20,877 bases of DNA from Bacillota bacterium. GTDB lineage: Bacteria; Bacillota; Clostridia; Oscillospirales; Ruminococcaceae. The position numbers and the translations under genes are program-made. Location: NCBI GenBank assembly GCA_023395435.1, contig JAEWZG010000118.1:1-20877 (forward strand), read 5' to 3'. Below, piece by piece: positions 1 to 6,824 of this stretch (position 1 is its first letter; each line of letters starts with the position of its first letter). A model generated the notes under the pieces. That model was not told the origin of the DNA. It searched no databases and saw only the letters and a program-made list of their open reading frames with translations.

Positions 1-47
1 GATATTAATGTTGACTTTATGAACAAGAGAAAAGGAGGTGCAACCTC

Positions 48-236
48 ATGGCAAAATGTGATATTTGCGGGAAGGGTGTAACTTTCGGAATAAAGGTGTC
101 TCACTCACACAGACGTTCAAACAGAACCTGGAAGCCAAATGTAAGACGTGTTAAAGCTATCGTTGACGGTACTCCAAAACACGTTTATGTATGCACAAGA
201 TGTATGCGTTCAAATAAGGTAACTAGAGCTGTTTAG
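48..236 (+). CDS. rpmB: 50S ribosomal protein L28
   Basis: Structural protein of the large ribosomal subunit. The 62-residue product has the usual bacterial L28 length. It starts MAKCDICGK and carries two Cys-x-x-Cys pairs (Cys4/Cys7 and Cys49/Cys52), which is the zinc-binding form of L28. The middle is rich in Arg and Lys (SHSHRRSNRTWKPNVRRV), as expected for rRNA binding. The ATG is preceded by a near-perfect ribosome binding site (AAAGGAGGTG, about 31-40). A hairpin plus T-run follows the stop, so the gene looks monocistronic. Its promoter is not clearly visible in the 47 bases upstream and may lie outside the window. The identification is secure. Confidence 0.97.
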   Translation: MAKCDICGKGVTFGIKVSHSHRRSNRTWKPNVRRVKAIVDGTPKHVYVCTRCMRSNKVTRAV

Positions 237-259
237 AAGTGTTACTATATTTCGAAAAC

Positions 260-288
260 AAGGGATGCGTATGCGTCCTTTTTTTTTA
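260..288 (+). terminator. Intrinsic terminator of rpmB
   Basis: AAGGGATGCG pairs with GCGTCCTT as an about 8-bp stem with one bulged G and a tiny loop. It is followed directly by a long T-rich run (279-295). It sits 24 nt after the rpmB stop codon and before the next promoter. Confidence 0.75.
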
Positions 289-302
289 TTTTTTTACATA
301 TA

Positions 303-331
303 TTGACTCATATGGTTTCATATACTATAAT
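303..331 (+). promoter_or_regulatory. Sigma-A type promoter of the first DUF4190 gene
   Basis: TTGACT (303-308), a 17-nt spacer, then TATAAT (326-331). This matches the vegetative consensus at 11 of 12 positions with ideal spacing. The start codon lies about 30 nt downstream of the -10 box, behind a GGAGG ribosome binding site. Confidence 0.75.
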
Positions 332-360
332 AATATTAATAATTATACGGAGGTTTTGAG

Positions 361-873
361 ATGAGTTACGACGAAAATGAACTAAATGGCAATGATCAAT
401 ACAATGAGCAAAACCAGTCGCAAAATCCATACTATCAGGATAACAATCAACAGAATCCTTATCAGCAGACCCCGCCAGTACAGAACCCATATCAACAAAT
501 CCCACCACAACAGAATCCATATCAACAAAACCCTTATCAGCAACCTCAGTATCAGCAGCAGTTTTATAATCCATATTATCAACAGATGCCTGTCCAAGTA
601 AAGCATCCCAAAAGCGGATTTTGTGTAGCATCAATGGTTTTAGGGATAATTTCTATATGTATGTTTTGTGTTTTCTACATAAGTGTTCCTCTATCTGTCC
701 TCTCCTTAATTTTCGGTAATATTGCAAATAAGGTTCAGAAAGACGGCAAGGCAAAAGCTGGTATAATTTTAAGTATTATTTCTTTATGCCTATGTGTTAT
801 ATACTGGGTATTTATTATTTTTGTTTTTGCGAATGAAGGTTACTATTTCTTTGATGATTCACTATACTATTAA
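361..873 (+). CDS. DUF4190 membrane protein with Asn/Gln/Pro/Tyr-rich repeat tail
   Basis: Small membrane protein of unknown function, 170 residues. Residues 1-80 are low complexity (Asn, Gln, Pro, Tyr) and contain NPYQQ at 32-36, 42-46, 52-56 and 57-61, with NPYYQ variants at 22-26 and 70-74. Next comes a HPKSGFCVASMVLGI segment and two hydrophobic helices (about 88-119 and 133-156) joined by a short charged loop (NKVQKDGKAKAG). This two-helix layout is typical of DUF4190. The tail should be cytoplasmic or surface-exposed, but the topology is not decided by the sequence. ATG is preceded by CGGAGG. The next gene is a shorter paralogue without the repeats. The role is unknown; members of this family are often found near other small membrane proteins. 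Confidence 0.8.
   Translation: MSYDENELNGNDQYNEQNQSQNPYYQDNNQQNPYQQTPPVQNPYQQIPPQQNPYQQNPYQQPQYQQQFYNPYYQQMPVQVKHPKSGFCVASMVLGIISICMFCVFYISVPLSVLSLIFGNIANKVQKDGKAKAGIILSIISLCLCVIYWVFIIFVFANEGYYFFDDSLYY
424..585 (+). repeat. NPYQQ-encoding degenerate tandem repeat
   Basis: Codes for four NPYQQ units and two NPYYQ variants separated by PP-containing linkers. The units use different synonymous codons (for example aatccttatcagcag against aacccatatcaacaa). The repeat therefore looks preserved at protein level and is not a fresh DNA duplication. Confidence 0.75.
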
Positions 874-900
874 CTAATTTTTTTGATATCTAGTAATATA

Positions 901-929
901 TTGACAAATATAAATCTATATTATATACT
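901..929 (+). promoter_or_regulatory. Sigma-A type promoter of the second DUF4190 gene
   Basis: TTGACA (901-906), a 17-nt spacer, then TATACT (924-929). The -35 is a full consensus and the -10 is 5 of 6. It lies between the two DUF4190 genes, so the second gene does not depend on the first for transcription. Confidence 0.75.
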
Positions 930-961
930 TTATCTATTATTATATGTAAGGAGGAGTTATA

Positions 962-1312
962 ATGGATTACAACAATTACGATCCAAATAATAATTCTCAA
1001 CCACCTATGCAAACTCCTGGTCAGCACCCTAAAAAAGGTATGTGCATAGCTTCAATGGTACTAGGTATCGTTAGCTTAGCATTGTTCTGCGCATGGTACT
1101 TAAGTATCCCTTGTGCTATTTTAGCTATTATATTTAGCATTCTCGCAAGTAAAGCTGGAAAGAACGGTATGGCAACAGCAGGACTTATTATGGGGATTAT
1201 TGGGCTAATATTAGCAATTATTATTGCAATTTTAGTAATTGCAAGTATTGGTAGCTTCGGCGAAGAATTTGGCAAAAGCTTTAGGGATGCTTTGAATTCA
1301 AGCGCAAGCTAA
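962..1312 (+). CDS. DUF4190 domain membrane protein
   Basis: A 116-residue paralogue of the preceding gene. The N-terminal tail is short (about 21 residues, Asn/Pro/Gln-rich) and has no NPYQQ array. It is followed by HPKKGMCIASMVLGI and two hydrophobic stretches (about 28-62 and 72-97) around a Lys/Gly-rich loop (ASKAGKNG). A short charged amphipathic tail (EEFGKSFRDAL) ends the protein. The core aligns by eye with the first gene (xHPKxGxCxASMVLGI), so a duplication is likely. It has a strong ribosome binding site (AAGGAGGAG, 948-956) and its own promoter. A palindromic terminator follows, and a DUF2752 gene starts just after it. Function unknown. Confidence 0.8.
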   Translation: MDYNNYDPNNNSQPPMQTPGQHPKKGMCIASMVLGIVSLALFCAWYLSIPCAILAIIFSILASKAGKNGMATAGLIMGIIGLILAIIIAILVIASIGSFGEEFGKSFRDALNSSAS

Positions 1313-1330
1313 ATTTCTTACATACTGACA

Positions 1331-1360
1331 AAAATACACACTTAAGTGTGTATTTTTTTT
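1331..1360 (+). terminator. Palindromic terminator between DUF4190 and DUF2752 genes
   Basis: Positions 1331-1356 form a perfect 26-nt palindrome centred on CTTAAG, and the T-run continues to 1360. As RNA it folds as an A/T and CA/TG stem with a U tail. Being symmetric, it could act in both directions. The ribosome binding site of the next gene starts at 1361, immediately after the T-run. Confidence 0.75.
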
Positions 1361-1369
1361 AGGAGAATT

Positions 1370-1747
1370 ATGAAAAGAACGACCAAAATAATTATGATTG
1401 ATTTAATAATGGTTATAGCAACAGGATTATTTTTATTTATATCTTCAAATTTTAAATTACCATCCTGTTATGTAAAGGTTTTGACTGGTTTTGATTGTCC
1501 TGCCTGTGGAGGAACAAGAATGGTATTAAACATAGTTAAACTGAACTTTATCAAAGCATTTATTTATAATCCTTTTATGTTTCTTGCTTTCATTTACGGA
1601 GTATTATTCTTTATTCTCCTGAACATTTCTATTATAAATAAAAAAGCAATACAGATTATTAATAAACTGTATTGCCTTAAAATGTGTTATATTTGGTGCG
1701 TTGGATTAATTATTTTTACTATAATGAGAAATTTAAAATTTCTTTAA
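1370..1747 (+). CDS. DUF2752 membrane protein (CPxCGGTR motif)
   Basis: Predicted integral membrane protein of 125 residues. The diagnostic DUF2752 motif CPACGGTR is at residues 43-50. It lies between a first helix (about 8-27) and two more hydrophobic segments (about 62-90 and 105-119). The paired cysteines could bind metal or form a disulfide, but the family has no established function. The ATG at 1370 is chosen because AGGAGA (1361-1366) sits just upstream. An upstream in-frame GTG at 1346 lies inside the terminator hairpin and has no ribosome binding site. No promoter fits between the terminator and this start, so expression probably depends on read-through from the DUF4190 promoter. The last 15 nt overlap the convergent lipoprotein gene. 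Confidence 0.8.
   Translation: MKRTTKIIMIDLIMVIATGLFLFISSNFKLPSCYVKVLTGFDCPACGGTRMVLNIVKLNFIKAFIYNPFMFLAFIYGVLFFILLNISIINKKAIQIINKLYCLKMCYIWCVGLIIFTIMRNLKFL
1638..1675 (-). terminator. Terminator of the SBP lipoprotein gene, embedded in the DUF2752 CDS
   Basis: A perfect 9-bp inverted repeat GCAATACAG (1646-1654) / CTGTATTGC (1667-1675) has a loop that can extend the stem. Read on the minus strand it is followed by TTTTTTATTTAT, a good U-tract. On the plus strand no T-run follows, so it is directional. It lies about 58 nt past the lipoprotein gene's stop, inside the opposite gene. Confidence 0.7.
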
Positions 1748-3352
1748 TTTACTGAAATCAAGTTGTTGCGTAAAAGGATCGTATAGCGGTCCTTTTATTT
1801 TTTTATTATAAATAAGATACTGGTTGTTATAGAACATTGGTACATAAAAATAATTCTCAATAAGATAGCGTTCCGCTTTTGAATAAATATCAATGCATTC
1901 AGATAAATTATTTTTTGTATTCTTAGATTTTAAAATACTGTCATAGTTATTATCTGAAAATAAATATACATTATTTTCATCCCCAGTCCTGAAGGTTGAA
2001 AGAAAATCTTCTGGACTGTTGTTTTTTGCACTTATTTCGCAATAAGCCATATAATAATTACCCGATTTTATACGATTATTATATTCGTCATCATCAAGGA
2101 CTTCTACAGAACAGAAAAAATCAAGTGAATGCTCCCACTGTTTTATGTAGACGTCAAGATATTCAGTATATTTACAGCTCTTTGGAACGATAATTGTAGA
2201 ACTGTTTAAAAGGTTTTTCTCTGACTTCGTTAGTGAACTTGTCCACATGTACTGAGCAAGAGATTCATTGTACAATGAGTCAGCTGGCTCTGATGACAAC
2301 TCACGAAAACTTTTATTGAGAATTGTTACACTGTGTGGAATGAGTCCAGAAGCTACTTCAACACCATTTTTAAATTCAGATTTTGTAGTTTTTCTATTAA
2401 TGGCAAGAGAAAGAGCTTTTCTGACCCCTTGATTTTTCATAATTGAGTTATTTAGATTAAAAATCAAGCCACATGATTTATACGTGTATTTTTCTACTAT
2501 ATTATCATTATTATAAAGTGATTTGTTCGCTCCATCATCAACAAAAAAATCATATTTTCCTTTTTTGAAGCCTTCAAGTCTGTCATTTTCATCCTTAACT
2601 ACAAAGAAATTCAAACCAGACGGATAAACGCTTGAGATTGAATTATAATCAGGACTTTTTCTTAAAATAAGGTAATTGTCCTTTCCATAAGGGTCATAAA
2701 CCCACTTAAACAAAAAGAAAGGACCATCAGCAATAATACTATCTGTTTCAAGACCATACTTTCCTTCTGTTTTATAGAAAAACTCTTCATTACAAGGCAT
2801 GGACGAACTTTCAGCAAGAAGACTAAAAAATTCAGCATCAGGATGTTCAAGCTCTATTGTCAAGGTATAGTCATCTTCCGCAACAACGCCGAGATTATCA
2901 ACAGCTAATTCATCTTTGTTTATTTTTTCTGCGTTTTTTATTGCATAATACTTTTTTGCATATGGTGAATATGTTTTCGGGTCAACAAGTCGTCTGAATG
3001 CAAATACAAAATCGTTGGCTGTCAAGTTAAATCTTGTGTCATTAGTACCTTTCCAATAATAATCCTTTCTTAGATTAAATTTAATTTTAAGACCATTATC
3101 TGAAACAGAATATGATTCGGCAACGCCGTTTTCAAGCTTTCCGTCCTTTGCTTTTTTTATTAATCCCTCATATAGATTTTCTATTACCATAAGAGAAGAT
3201 GAATCGGTAGCAAGCTGCGGGTCAAGATTCTTCGGGTCAGAAGACAGCGCATATTTAAACAGTACATTCATTCCATTACTTTTTGAGCAGGATGTCAAAG
3301 CAAAGATTACACATAAAACCATAAAAATTGCTATACTTCGTCTTAATTTCAT
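1733..3352 (-). CDS. Extracellular solute-binding lipoprotein, family 5 (OppA/DppA-like)
   Basis: Substrate-capture lipoprotein of a peptide- or nickel-type ABC importer, 539 residues. The N-terminus MKLRRSIAIFMVLCVIFALTSC is a lipoprotein signal peptide with lipobox LTSC and acylated Cys22. The segment ALSSDPKNLDPQLATDSSSL a few residues later is the usual start of the SBP_bac_5 fold. Later segments such as YLILRKSPDYN and the C-terminal FYVPMFYNNQYLIYNKKIKG also fit the family. The ATG at 3352 is preferred over one at 3391 because GGGAGGG lies just upstream and because it opens the signal peptide. No permease or ATPase genes are nearby, so it is an orphan and its ligand cannot be told. A promoter lies in the 72-nt gap after nrdG. 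The 3' end overlaps the convergent DUF2752 gene by 15 bp. Confidence 0.9.
   Translation of the reverse strand: MKLRRSIAIFMVLCVIFALTSCSKSNGMNVLFKYALSSDPKNLDPQLATDSSSLMVIENLYEGLIKKAKDGKLENGVAESYSVSDNGLKIKFNLRKDYYWKGTNDTRFNLTANDFVFAFRRLVDPKTYSPYAKKYYAIKNAEKINKDELAVDNLGVVAEDDYTLTIELEHPDAEFFSLLAESSSMPCNEEFFYKTEGKYGLETDSIIADGPFFLFKWVYDPYGKDNYLILRKSPDYNSISSVYPSGLNFFVVKDENDRLEGFKKGKYDFFVDDGANKSLYNNDNIVEKYTYKSCGLIFNLNNSIMKNQGVRKALSLAINRKTTKSEFKNGVEVASGLIPHSVTILNKSFRELSSEPADSLYNESLAQYMWTSSLTKSEKNLLNSSTIIVPKSCKYTEYLDVYIKQWEHSLDFFCSVEVLDDDEYNNRIKSGNYYMAYCEISAKNNSPEDFLSTFRTGDENNVYLFSDNNYDSILKSKNTKNNLSECIDIYSKAERYLIENYFYVPMFYNNQYLIYNKKIKGPLYDPFTQQLDFSKLKKF
1772..1803 (+). terminator. Terminator of the DUF2752 gene, embedded in the SBP lipoprotein CDS
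   Basis: AAAAGGATC (1772-1780) pairs with GGTCCTTTT (1788-1796) as a 9-bp stem with one G-T wobble and a 7-nt loop. ATTTTTTTATT follows. It is 24 nt past the DUF2752 stop codon and lies within the last codons of the opposing lipoprotein gene. Confidence 0.7.
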
Positions 3353-3381
3353 AACATCCCTCCCAAAAGTCAATATATATA

Positions 3382-3410
3382 ATTTTATCATTATTATATA
3401 TCATTTACAA
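3382..3410 (-). promoter_or_regulatory. Probable promoter of the SBP lipoprotein gene
   Basis: On the minus strand TTGTAA (3410-3405), a 17-nt spacer, then TAAAAT (3387-3382). The match is fair: 4 of 6 and 5 of 6. It lies in the short gap between the nrdG stop and the lipoprotein start. No terminator is visible after nrdG, so some read-through is also likely. Confidence 0.45.
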
Positions 3411-3424
3411 GGGTTTATGATAAA

Positions 3425-3934
3425 TTAAAATTCTGTTTCAACAACACTATGACTTTCAAGAGATTTTTTGACATCTATAATTCTTTGATTGGAGCTTCCT
3501 CTAAACTTTAAAAGATAGCTTTTTTTATCTTTTTCAAATTTTCCGTCAATTAAATAATCAATCTCATCAAGTAGCTCTTTATAACAATTTTTATCGTCTG
3601 AATTATCAAGAAGATATTCGAGAGTATATCCTGTATATGTTACAATATCGAGTTCACTGTCATATACTTTTATCTGTCTTGCAAGATGAGCAAGTTGACG
3701 AGCCTGACTGAATGGTTCGCCCCCACTAAAGGTTACACCCATAAGAAGAGGGTTTTCCTTAATTTTTTTCAGTAATTTATCTGTGTCTGTTATTTCCCCA
3801 CCTTTGAAATCATGTGTCTGTGGGTTATGACAGCCATCACAATGATGAGGACATCCTTGTACGAAAATTGTAAATCTAATTCCTGGTCCGTCAACAATTG
3901 AATCGTTTTCTGTCCCTGCTATTCTTATCTCCAT
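3425..3934 (-). CDS. nrdG: Anaerobic ribonucleoside-triphosphate reductase activating protein (radical SAM)
   Basis: Cytoplasmic radical-SAM activase. It uses a [4Fe-4S] cluster and S-adenosylmethionine to install the glycyl radical on NrdD. The 169-residue product has the usual NrdG length. The cluster motif C-x3-C-x2-C is at Cys28, Cys32 and Cys35 (GCPHHCDGCHNP), and the SAM-binding SGGEPF is at 70-75. The N-terminal IVDGPGIRFTIFVQGC is typical of the family. It starts 2 nt after the GNAT gene stop, with TGAGGA as ribosome binding site, so it is translated from the nrdD-GNAT-nrdG unit. Confidence 0.95.
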   Translation of the reverse strand: MEIRIAGTENDSIVDGPGIRFTIFVQGCPHHCDGCHNPQTHDFKGGEITDTDKLLKKIKENPLLMGVTFSGGEPFSQARQLAHLARQIKVYDSELDIVTYTGYTLEYLLDNSDDKNCYKELLDEIDYLIDGKFEKDKKSYLLKFRGSSNQRIIDVKKSLESHSVVETEF

Positions 3935-3936
3935 TT

Positions 3937-4377
3937 TTATTCCTCACTATTAAAAATCTTAACAAATCTTATCTGTTGTTTTTCTTGATTAAAGCCTTTT
4001 GCTCTATAAAATTTGTGTGCGTGAACTCTATCAAAGGATGAATTTAACCTTATTCCTGCAGCGCCGGTCTCAACAGCCCATTTTTCCACAGCATCCAATA
4101 GCTTCGCACCAGTTCCACAATGTTGACGCCCTTGTACAACAGCAAAGCCAAGTATATTCTTCATTGTTTCAGTAAATATACAACGATAATCTTCAGCGTG
4201 AATAAAACCAATAACTTCATTATTATCCTCAGCAACAAATATTTTCTCATGATTGCTTATAAGAGCTTCTTTTAGCTTTTCTTTTATTAAATCTTCATTA
4301 CAATCATAACCAAGCTCATTTTTGGAAAGTGTGCTTATATATTTATAATCATTCTCGGCGGCTTCACGTATTATCAT
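3937..4377 (-). CDS. GNAT family N-acetyltransferase
   Basis: A 146-residue GNAT-fold acetyltransferase. The acetyl-CoA pyrophosphate-binding stretch (motif A) is visible as AVVQGRQHCGTGAKLLDAVEKWA (about 90-112). Before it come the strand VIGFIHAEDY and the tail GIRLNSSFDRVHAHKFYRAKGF, which is typical of the family's motif B. The substrate cannot be told. It starts with TGGAGG upstream and sits between nrdD and nrdG, an unusual insertion in this pair. It is separated from nrdD by 57 nt containing a GC-rich hairpin and from nrdG by 2 nt, so it is co-translated with nrdG. A role in ribonucleotide reduction is not implied by the family. Confidence 0.85.
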   Translation of the reverse strand: MIIREAAENDYKYISTLSKNELGYDCNEDLIKEKLKEALISNHEKIFVAEDNNEVIGFIHAEDYRCIFTETMKNILGFAVVQGRQHCGTGAKLLDAVEKWAVETGAAGIRLNSSFDRVHAHKFYRAKGFNQEKQQIRFVKIFNSEE

Positions 4378-4400
4378 GTCTTTCCTCCATATAGTTATGT

Positions 4401-4427
4401 AAAAGGGCGTGTTATTAGCACGCCCTT
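4401..4427 (-). terminator. Intercistronic hairpin after nrdD (weak terminator or attenuator)
   Basis: A perfect 9-bp stem AAGGGCGTG / CACGCCCTT (4403-4411 and 4419-4427) with a 7-nt loop. On the minus strand only about four T residues follow before ACAT. It is stable but has a poor U-tract. It probably reduces read-through into the GNAT-nrdG genes or protects the nrdD mRNA end. Confidence 0.55.
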
Positions 4428-4434
4428 AAAATAT

Positions 4435-6753
4435 TTATACGTTGTGTTTTACTCTATCTTTTACTTCTGCAAGTTTCGCATTGTTAAACCTGTCAAGAGT
4501 ACCAACGAGGTAACCTGTGATTCTTCTTATTCTTTCAAACTTAATATCATCAGAGCCATCTATTCTTCCGCACTTAGGACAGCTATCACCAATAATTCCT
4601 GTATAACCACAAACAGGATCACGATCAACAGGGTGATTAATGGAACCATATCCAATTCCTGATTCCTTCATACATCTTACAACTTTTTCAAAAGCTTTAA
4701 GGTTGTTAACAGGGTCACCATCAAGTTCGACATAACTTATATGCCCTGCATTTGTAAGAGCGTGATATGGAGCCTCAATCTTAATCTTTTCAAAAGCACT
4801 GATTGGATAATAAACAGGAACGTGGAATGAGTTTGTATAGTAATCTCTGTCGGTAACACCTTCAATTTCGCCAAATTTTTCATTATCCATTCTTACAAAA
4901 CGACCTGATAAACCTTCTGCTGGTGTTGCAAGAAGTGAGAAGTTAAGACCTGTTCTCTTTGATTCCTCATCCATTCGCTCTCTCATTCTAGTAACAATTT
5001 CAAGTCCGAGGTGTCGAGCTTCTTCGCTTTCGCCATGATGCTTACCTATAAGAGCTTTTAACGTTTCAGCAAGTCCGATAAAGCCAACAGATAATGTACC
5101 ATGCTTTAAGATTTCTCCAACCTCATCATCTGGTCCAAGCTTATCAGAATCGATCCATACACCCTGTCCCATAAGGAATGGATAGTTTCTTACCTTTTTC
5201 TGAGCCTGAATATGGAACCTGTGGAGAAGCTGCTCAACAACGAGATCCAACATTTCATCAAGTTTGTCAAAGAATGCTCCGACATTCTGATTTGATTCAA
5301 TAGCAAGTCTTGGGAGGTTGACAGAAGTAAAGCTTAAGTTACCTCTTCCTGTTACGATTTCACGAGCTGGATCATAGGTATTTCCTACTACTCGAGTACG
5401 GCATCCCATATATGCAACCTCAGAATTGTAATCGCCTTCTTTATAGTACTGAAGGTTATATGGAGCATCAAGGAATGAAAAGTTAGGGAATAATCTCTTT
5501 GCCGAAACACGACAAGCAAGCTGGAACAAGTCATAGCTTGGATCAGTCGGGTTATAGTTAACCCCCTCTTTAATCTTAAAAATATGAATTGGGAATATAG
5601 GTGTTTCACCGTTACCCAGACCAGCTTCATTCGCAAGAAGAATGTTTTTGATAACCATTCTGCCTTCTACTGAAGTATCAGTACCATAGTTTATTGAGCT
5701 GAATGGTGTCTGTGCACCGGCACGGCTGTTCATAGTGTTAAGGTTATGGATTAAAGCCTCCATAGCCTGATAGGTTGCTCTGTCTGTTTCTTTTACAGCA
5801 GTTTTAAATGTGAACTCTTGAATTTTCTTTGCTGTTTCTTCATCAGTATATTTTATAAGCTTTGTAAGTTCAGCCTTCTGATAATCATTATCGTTAGCAA
5901 GGCAAGGAACCAAGCCTGTTTCATCATAAACTTCATTTGAAATCTGTTTTGAAATAACATCAGCATTTTCAACGCCAGCCATCATTGCAAGACATCTGTC
6001 AATATTATCTCTATAACGGCGCTTAAATGTCTTTTTAACGCCATCTGCCATAGCATAGTCAAAGTTTGGAACACTCTGACCGCCATGCTGGTCATTTTGG
6101 TTAGACTGAATAGCAATGCAAGCAAGTGCTGAATAGCTTGCTATATCGTTTGGCTCTCTCAAGAAGCCGTGACCTGTTGAAAAGCCGTCTTTAAAAAGCT
6201 TAACAAGATCAATCTGACAGCATGTAGTAGTTAATGTAAGGAAATCAAGATCGTGAATATGAATATCGCCTTCAGCATGTGCCTTAGCGTGCTTTGGATC
6301 AAGAACGTACATTTCATAAAATTCCTTAGCACCTACTGATCCATACTTGAGCATCGTACCCATTGCTGTATCGCCATCGATATTAGCATTCTCCCTCTTA
6401 ATATCGCTTTCTTTCGCAGGTTTAAAAGTCAAATCCTCATAAACTTTCATAAGACGTGTATTCATTTCGCGGGCACGAGTTCTGTTTGAACGGTAGAGGA
6501 TATATGCTTTTGCAGTTTTCGCATGTCCTTCTTCAATAAGAATTTTTTCAACCATATCCTGAACTTCTTCAACTGAAGGTACTTTCTTTTTTGAGCATTC
6601 TTCAATAGCATCACAAACCTTGCCAGCGAGATCAAGTGCTTCGTCATAGTCATTACCACCAGCAGCCTGTGCAGCCTTGTAAATAGCATTAGCTATCTTT
6701 TCTATATTAAAGGTTACTTTTCTTCCATCTCTTTTAACAATTTGCGTTATCAT
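4435..6753 (-). CDS. nrdD: Anaerobic (class III) ribonucleoside-triphosphate reductase
   Basis: Reduces ribonucleoside triphosphates to dNTPs under anaerobiosis with a glycyl radical; it is a cytoplasmic enzyme. The 772-residue product starts with an ATP-cone allosteric domain (ITQIVKRDGRKVTFNIEKIANAI, about 2-90). The catalytic barrel follows. The C-terminal glycyl-radical loop is RITGYLVG, with the radical glycine expected at Gly747. Just before it is a metal-binding knot with Cys715, Cys725 and Cys728 (PVCGYTG and CPKCG). The position where a fourth cysteine would complete a Cys-x-x-Cys pair is Asp712. I believe this variant occurs in other clostridial NrdD proteins but cannot verify it. 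An AGGAGG site precedes the ATG. A strong promoter with two NrdR-like boxes lies upstream, and GNAT and nrdG follow. Confidence 0.96.
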   Translation of the reverse strand: MITQIVKRDGRKVTFNIEKIANAIYKAAQAAGGNDYDEALDLAGKVCDAIEECSKKKVPSVEEVQDMVEKILIEEGHAKTAKAYILYRSNRTRAREMNTRLMKVYEDLTFKPAKESDIKRENANIDGDTAMGTMLKYGSVGAKEFYEMYVLDPKHAKAHAEGDIHIHDLDFLTLTTTCCQIDLVKLFKDGFSTGHGFLREPNDIASYSALACIAIQSNQNDQHGGQSVPNFDYAMADGVKKTFKRRYRDNIDRCLAMMAGVENADVISKQISNEVYDETGLVPCLANDNDYQKAELTKLIKYTDEETAKKIQEFTFKTAVKETDRATYQAMEALIHNLNTMNSRAGAQTPFSSINYGTDTSVEGRMVIKNILLANEAGLGNGETPIFPIHIFKIKEGVNYNPTDPSYDLFQLACRVSAKRLFPNFSFLDAPYNLQYYKEGDYNSEVAYMGCRTRVVGNTYDPAREIVTGRGNLSFTSVNLPRLAIESNQNVGAFFDKLDEMLDLVVEQLLHRFHIQAQKKVRNYPFLMGQGVWIDSDKLGPDDEVGEILKHGTLSVGFIGLAETLKALIGKHHGESEEARHLGLEIVTRMRERMDEESKRTGLNFSLLATPAEGLSGRFVRMDNEKFGEIEGVTDRDYYTNSFHVPVYYPISAFEKIKIEAPYHALTNAGHISYVELDGDPVNNLKAFEKVVRCMKESGIGYGSINHPVDRDPVCGYTGIIGDSCPKCGRIDGSDDIKFERIRRITGYLVGTLDRFNNAKLAEVKDRVKHNV

Positions 6754-6776
6754 TAATTATACCTCCTAAATGTTAA

Positions 6777-6792
6777 CTACCATATGTAGTGT
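6777..6792. promoter_or_regulatory. NrdR-like box 1 (proximal to nrdD)
   Basis: The 16-mer, read on the minus strand as ACACTACATATGGTAG, matches 12 of 16 positions of the NrdR consensus ACACWATATATWGTGT as I remember it. It falls about 20-35 nt downstream of the -10 box, in the untranslated leader. The box pair has the spacing expected for NrdR. Confidence 0.5.
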
Positions 6793-6808
6793 TTTGTCAA
6801 TCAGTAAT

Positions 6809-6824
6809 AACAAGTATATAGTAT
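6809..6824. promoter_or_regulatory. NrdR-like box 2 (overlaps the nrdD -10)
   Basis: The 16-mer ATACTATATACTTGTT on the minus strand matches 11 of 16 consensus positions, including the full central ACTATATA. It starts 32 bp from box 1, leaving a 16-bp gap, which puts both on the same helix face. It contains the -10 hexamer, so a bound repressor would block RNA polymerase. Confidence 0.5.

Noticed and set aside
1..47. Promoter for rpmB from TTGACT at 11-16
   Set aside because: No -10 hexamer lies at a suitable distance before the ribosome binding site; the real promoter is probably left of the window.
308..634. Minus-strand open frame of 108 codons opposite the first DUF4190 gene
   Set aside because: It is the complement of the NPYQQ repeat region. 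It has no ribosome binding site, its composition mirrors the repeats, and it ends in the promoter region of the real gene.
851..895. Hairpin between the two DUF4190 genes as a terminator
   Set aside because: The TATTA-ACTA/TAGTAATA stem is AT-only and bulged, and the T-run is in its loop, not after it.
1346..1369. Upstream GTG start for the DUF2752 protein
   Set aside because: It lies inside the terminator palindrome, would add CIFFRRI-type residues from the T-run, and has no ribosome binding site; the ATG at 1370 has one.
3353..3391. Longer start for the solute-binding lipoprotein
   Set aside because: The extra 13 residues precede a complete lipoprotein signal peptide, and the strong GGGAGGG site falls inside them.
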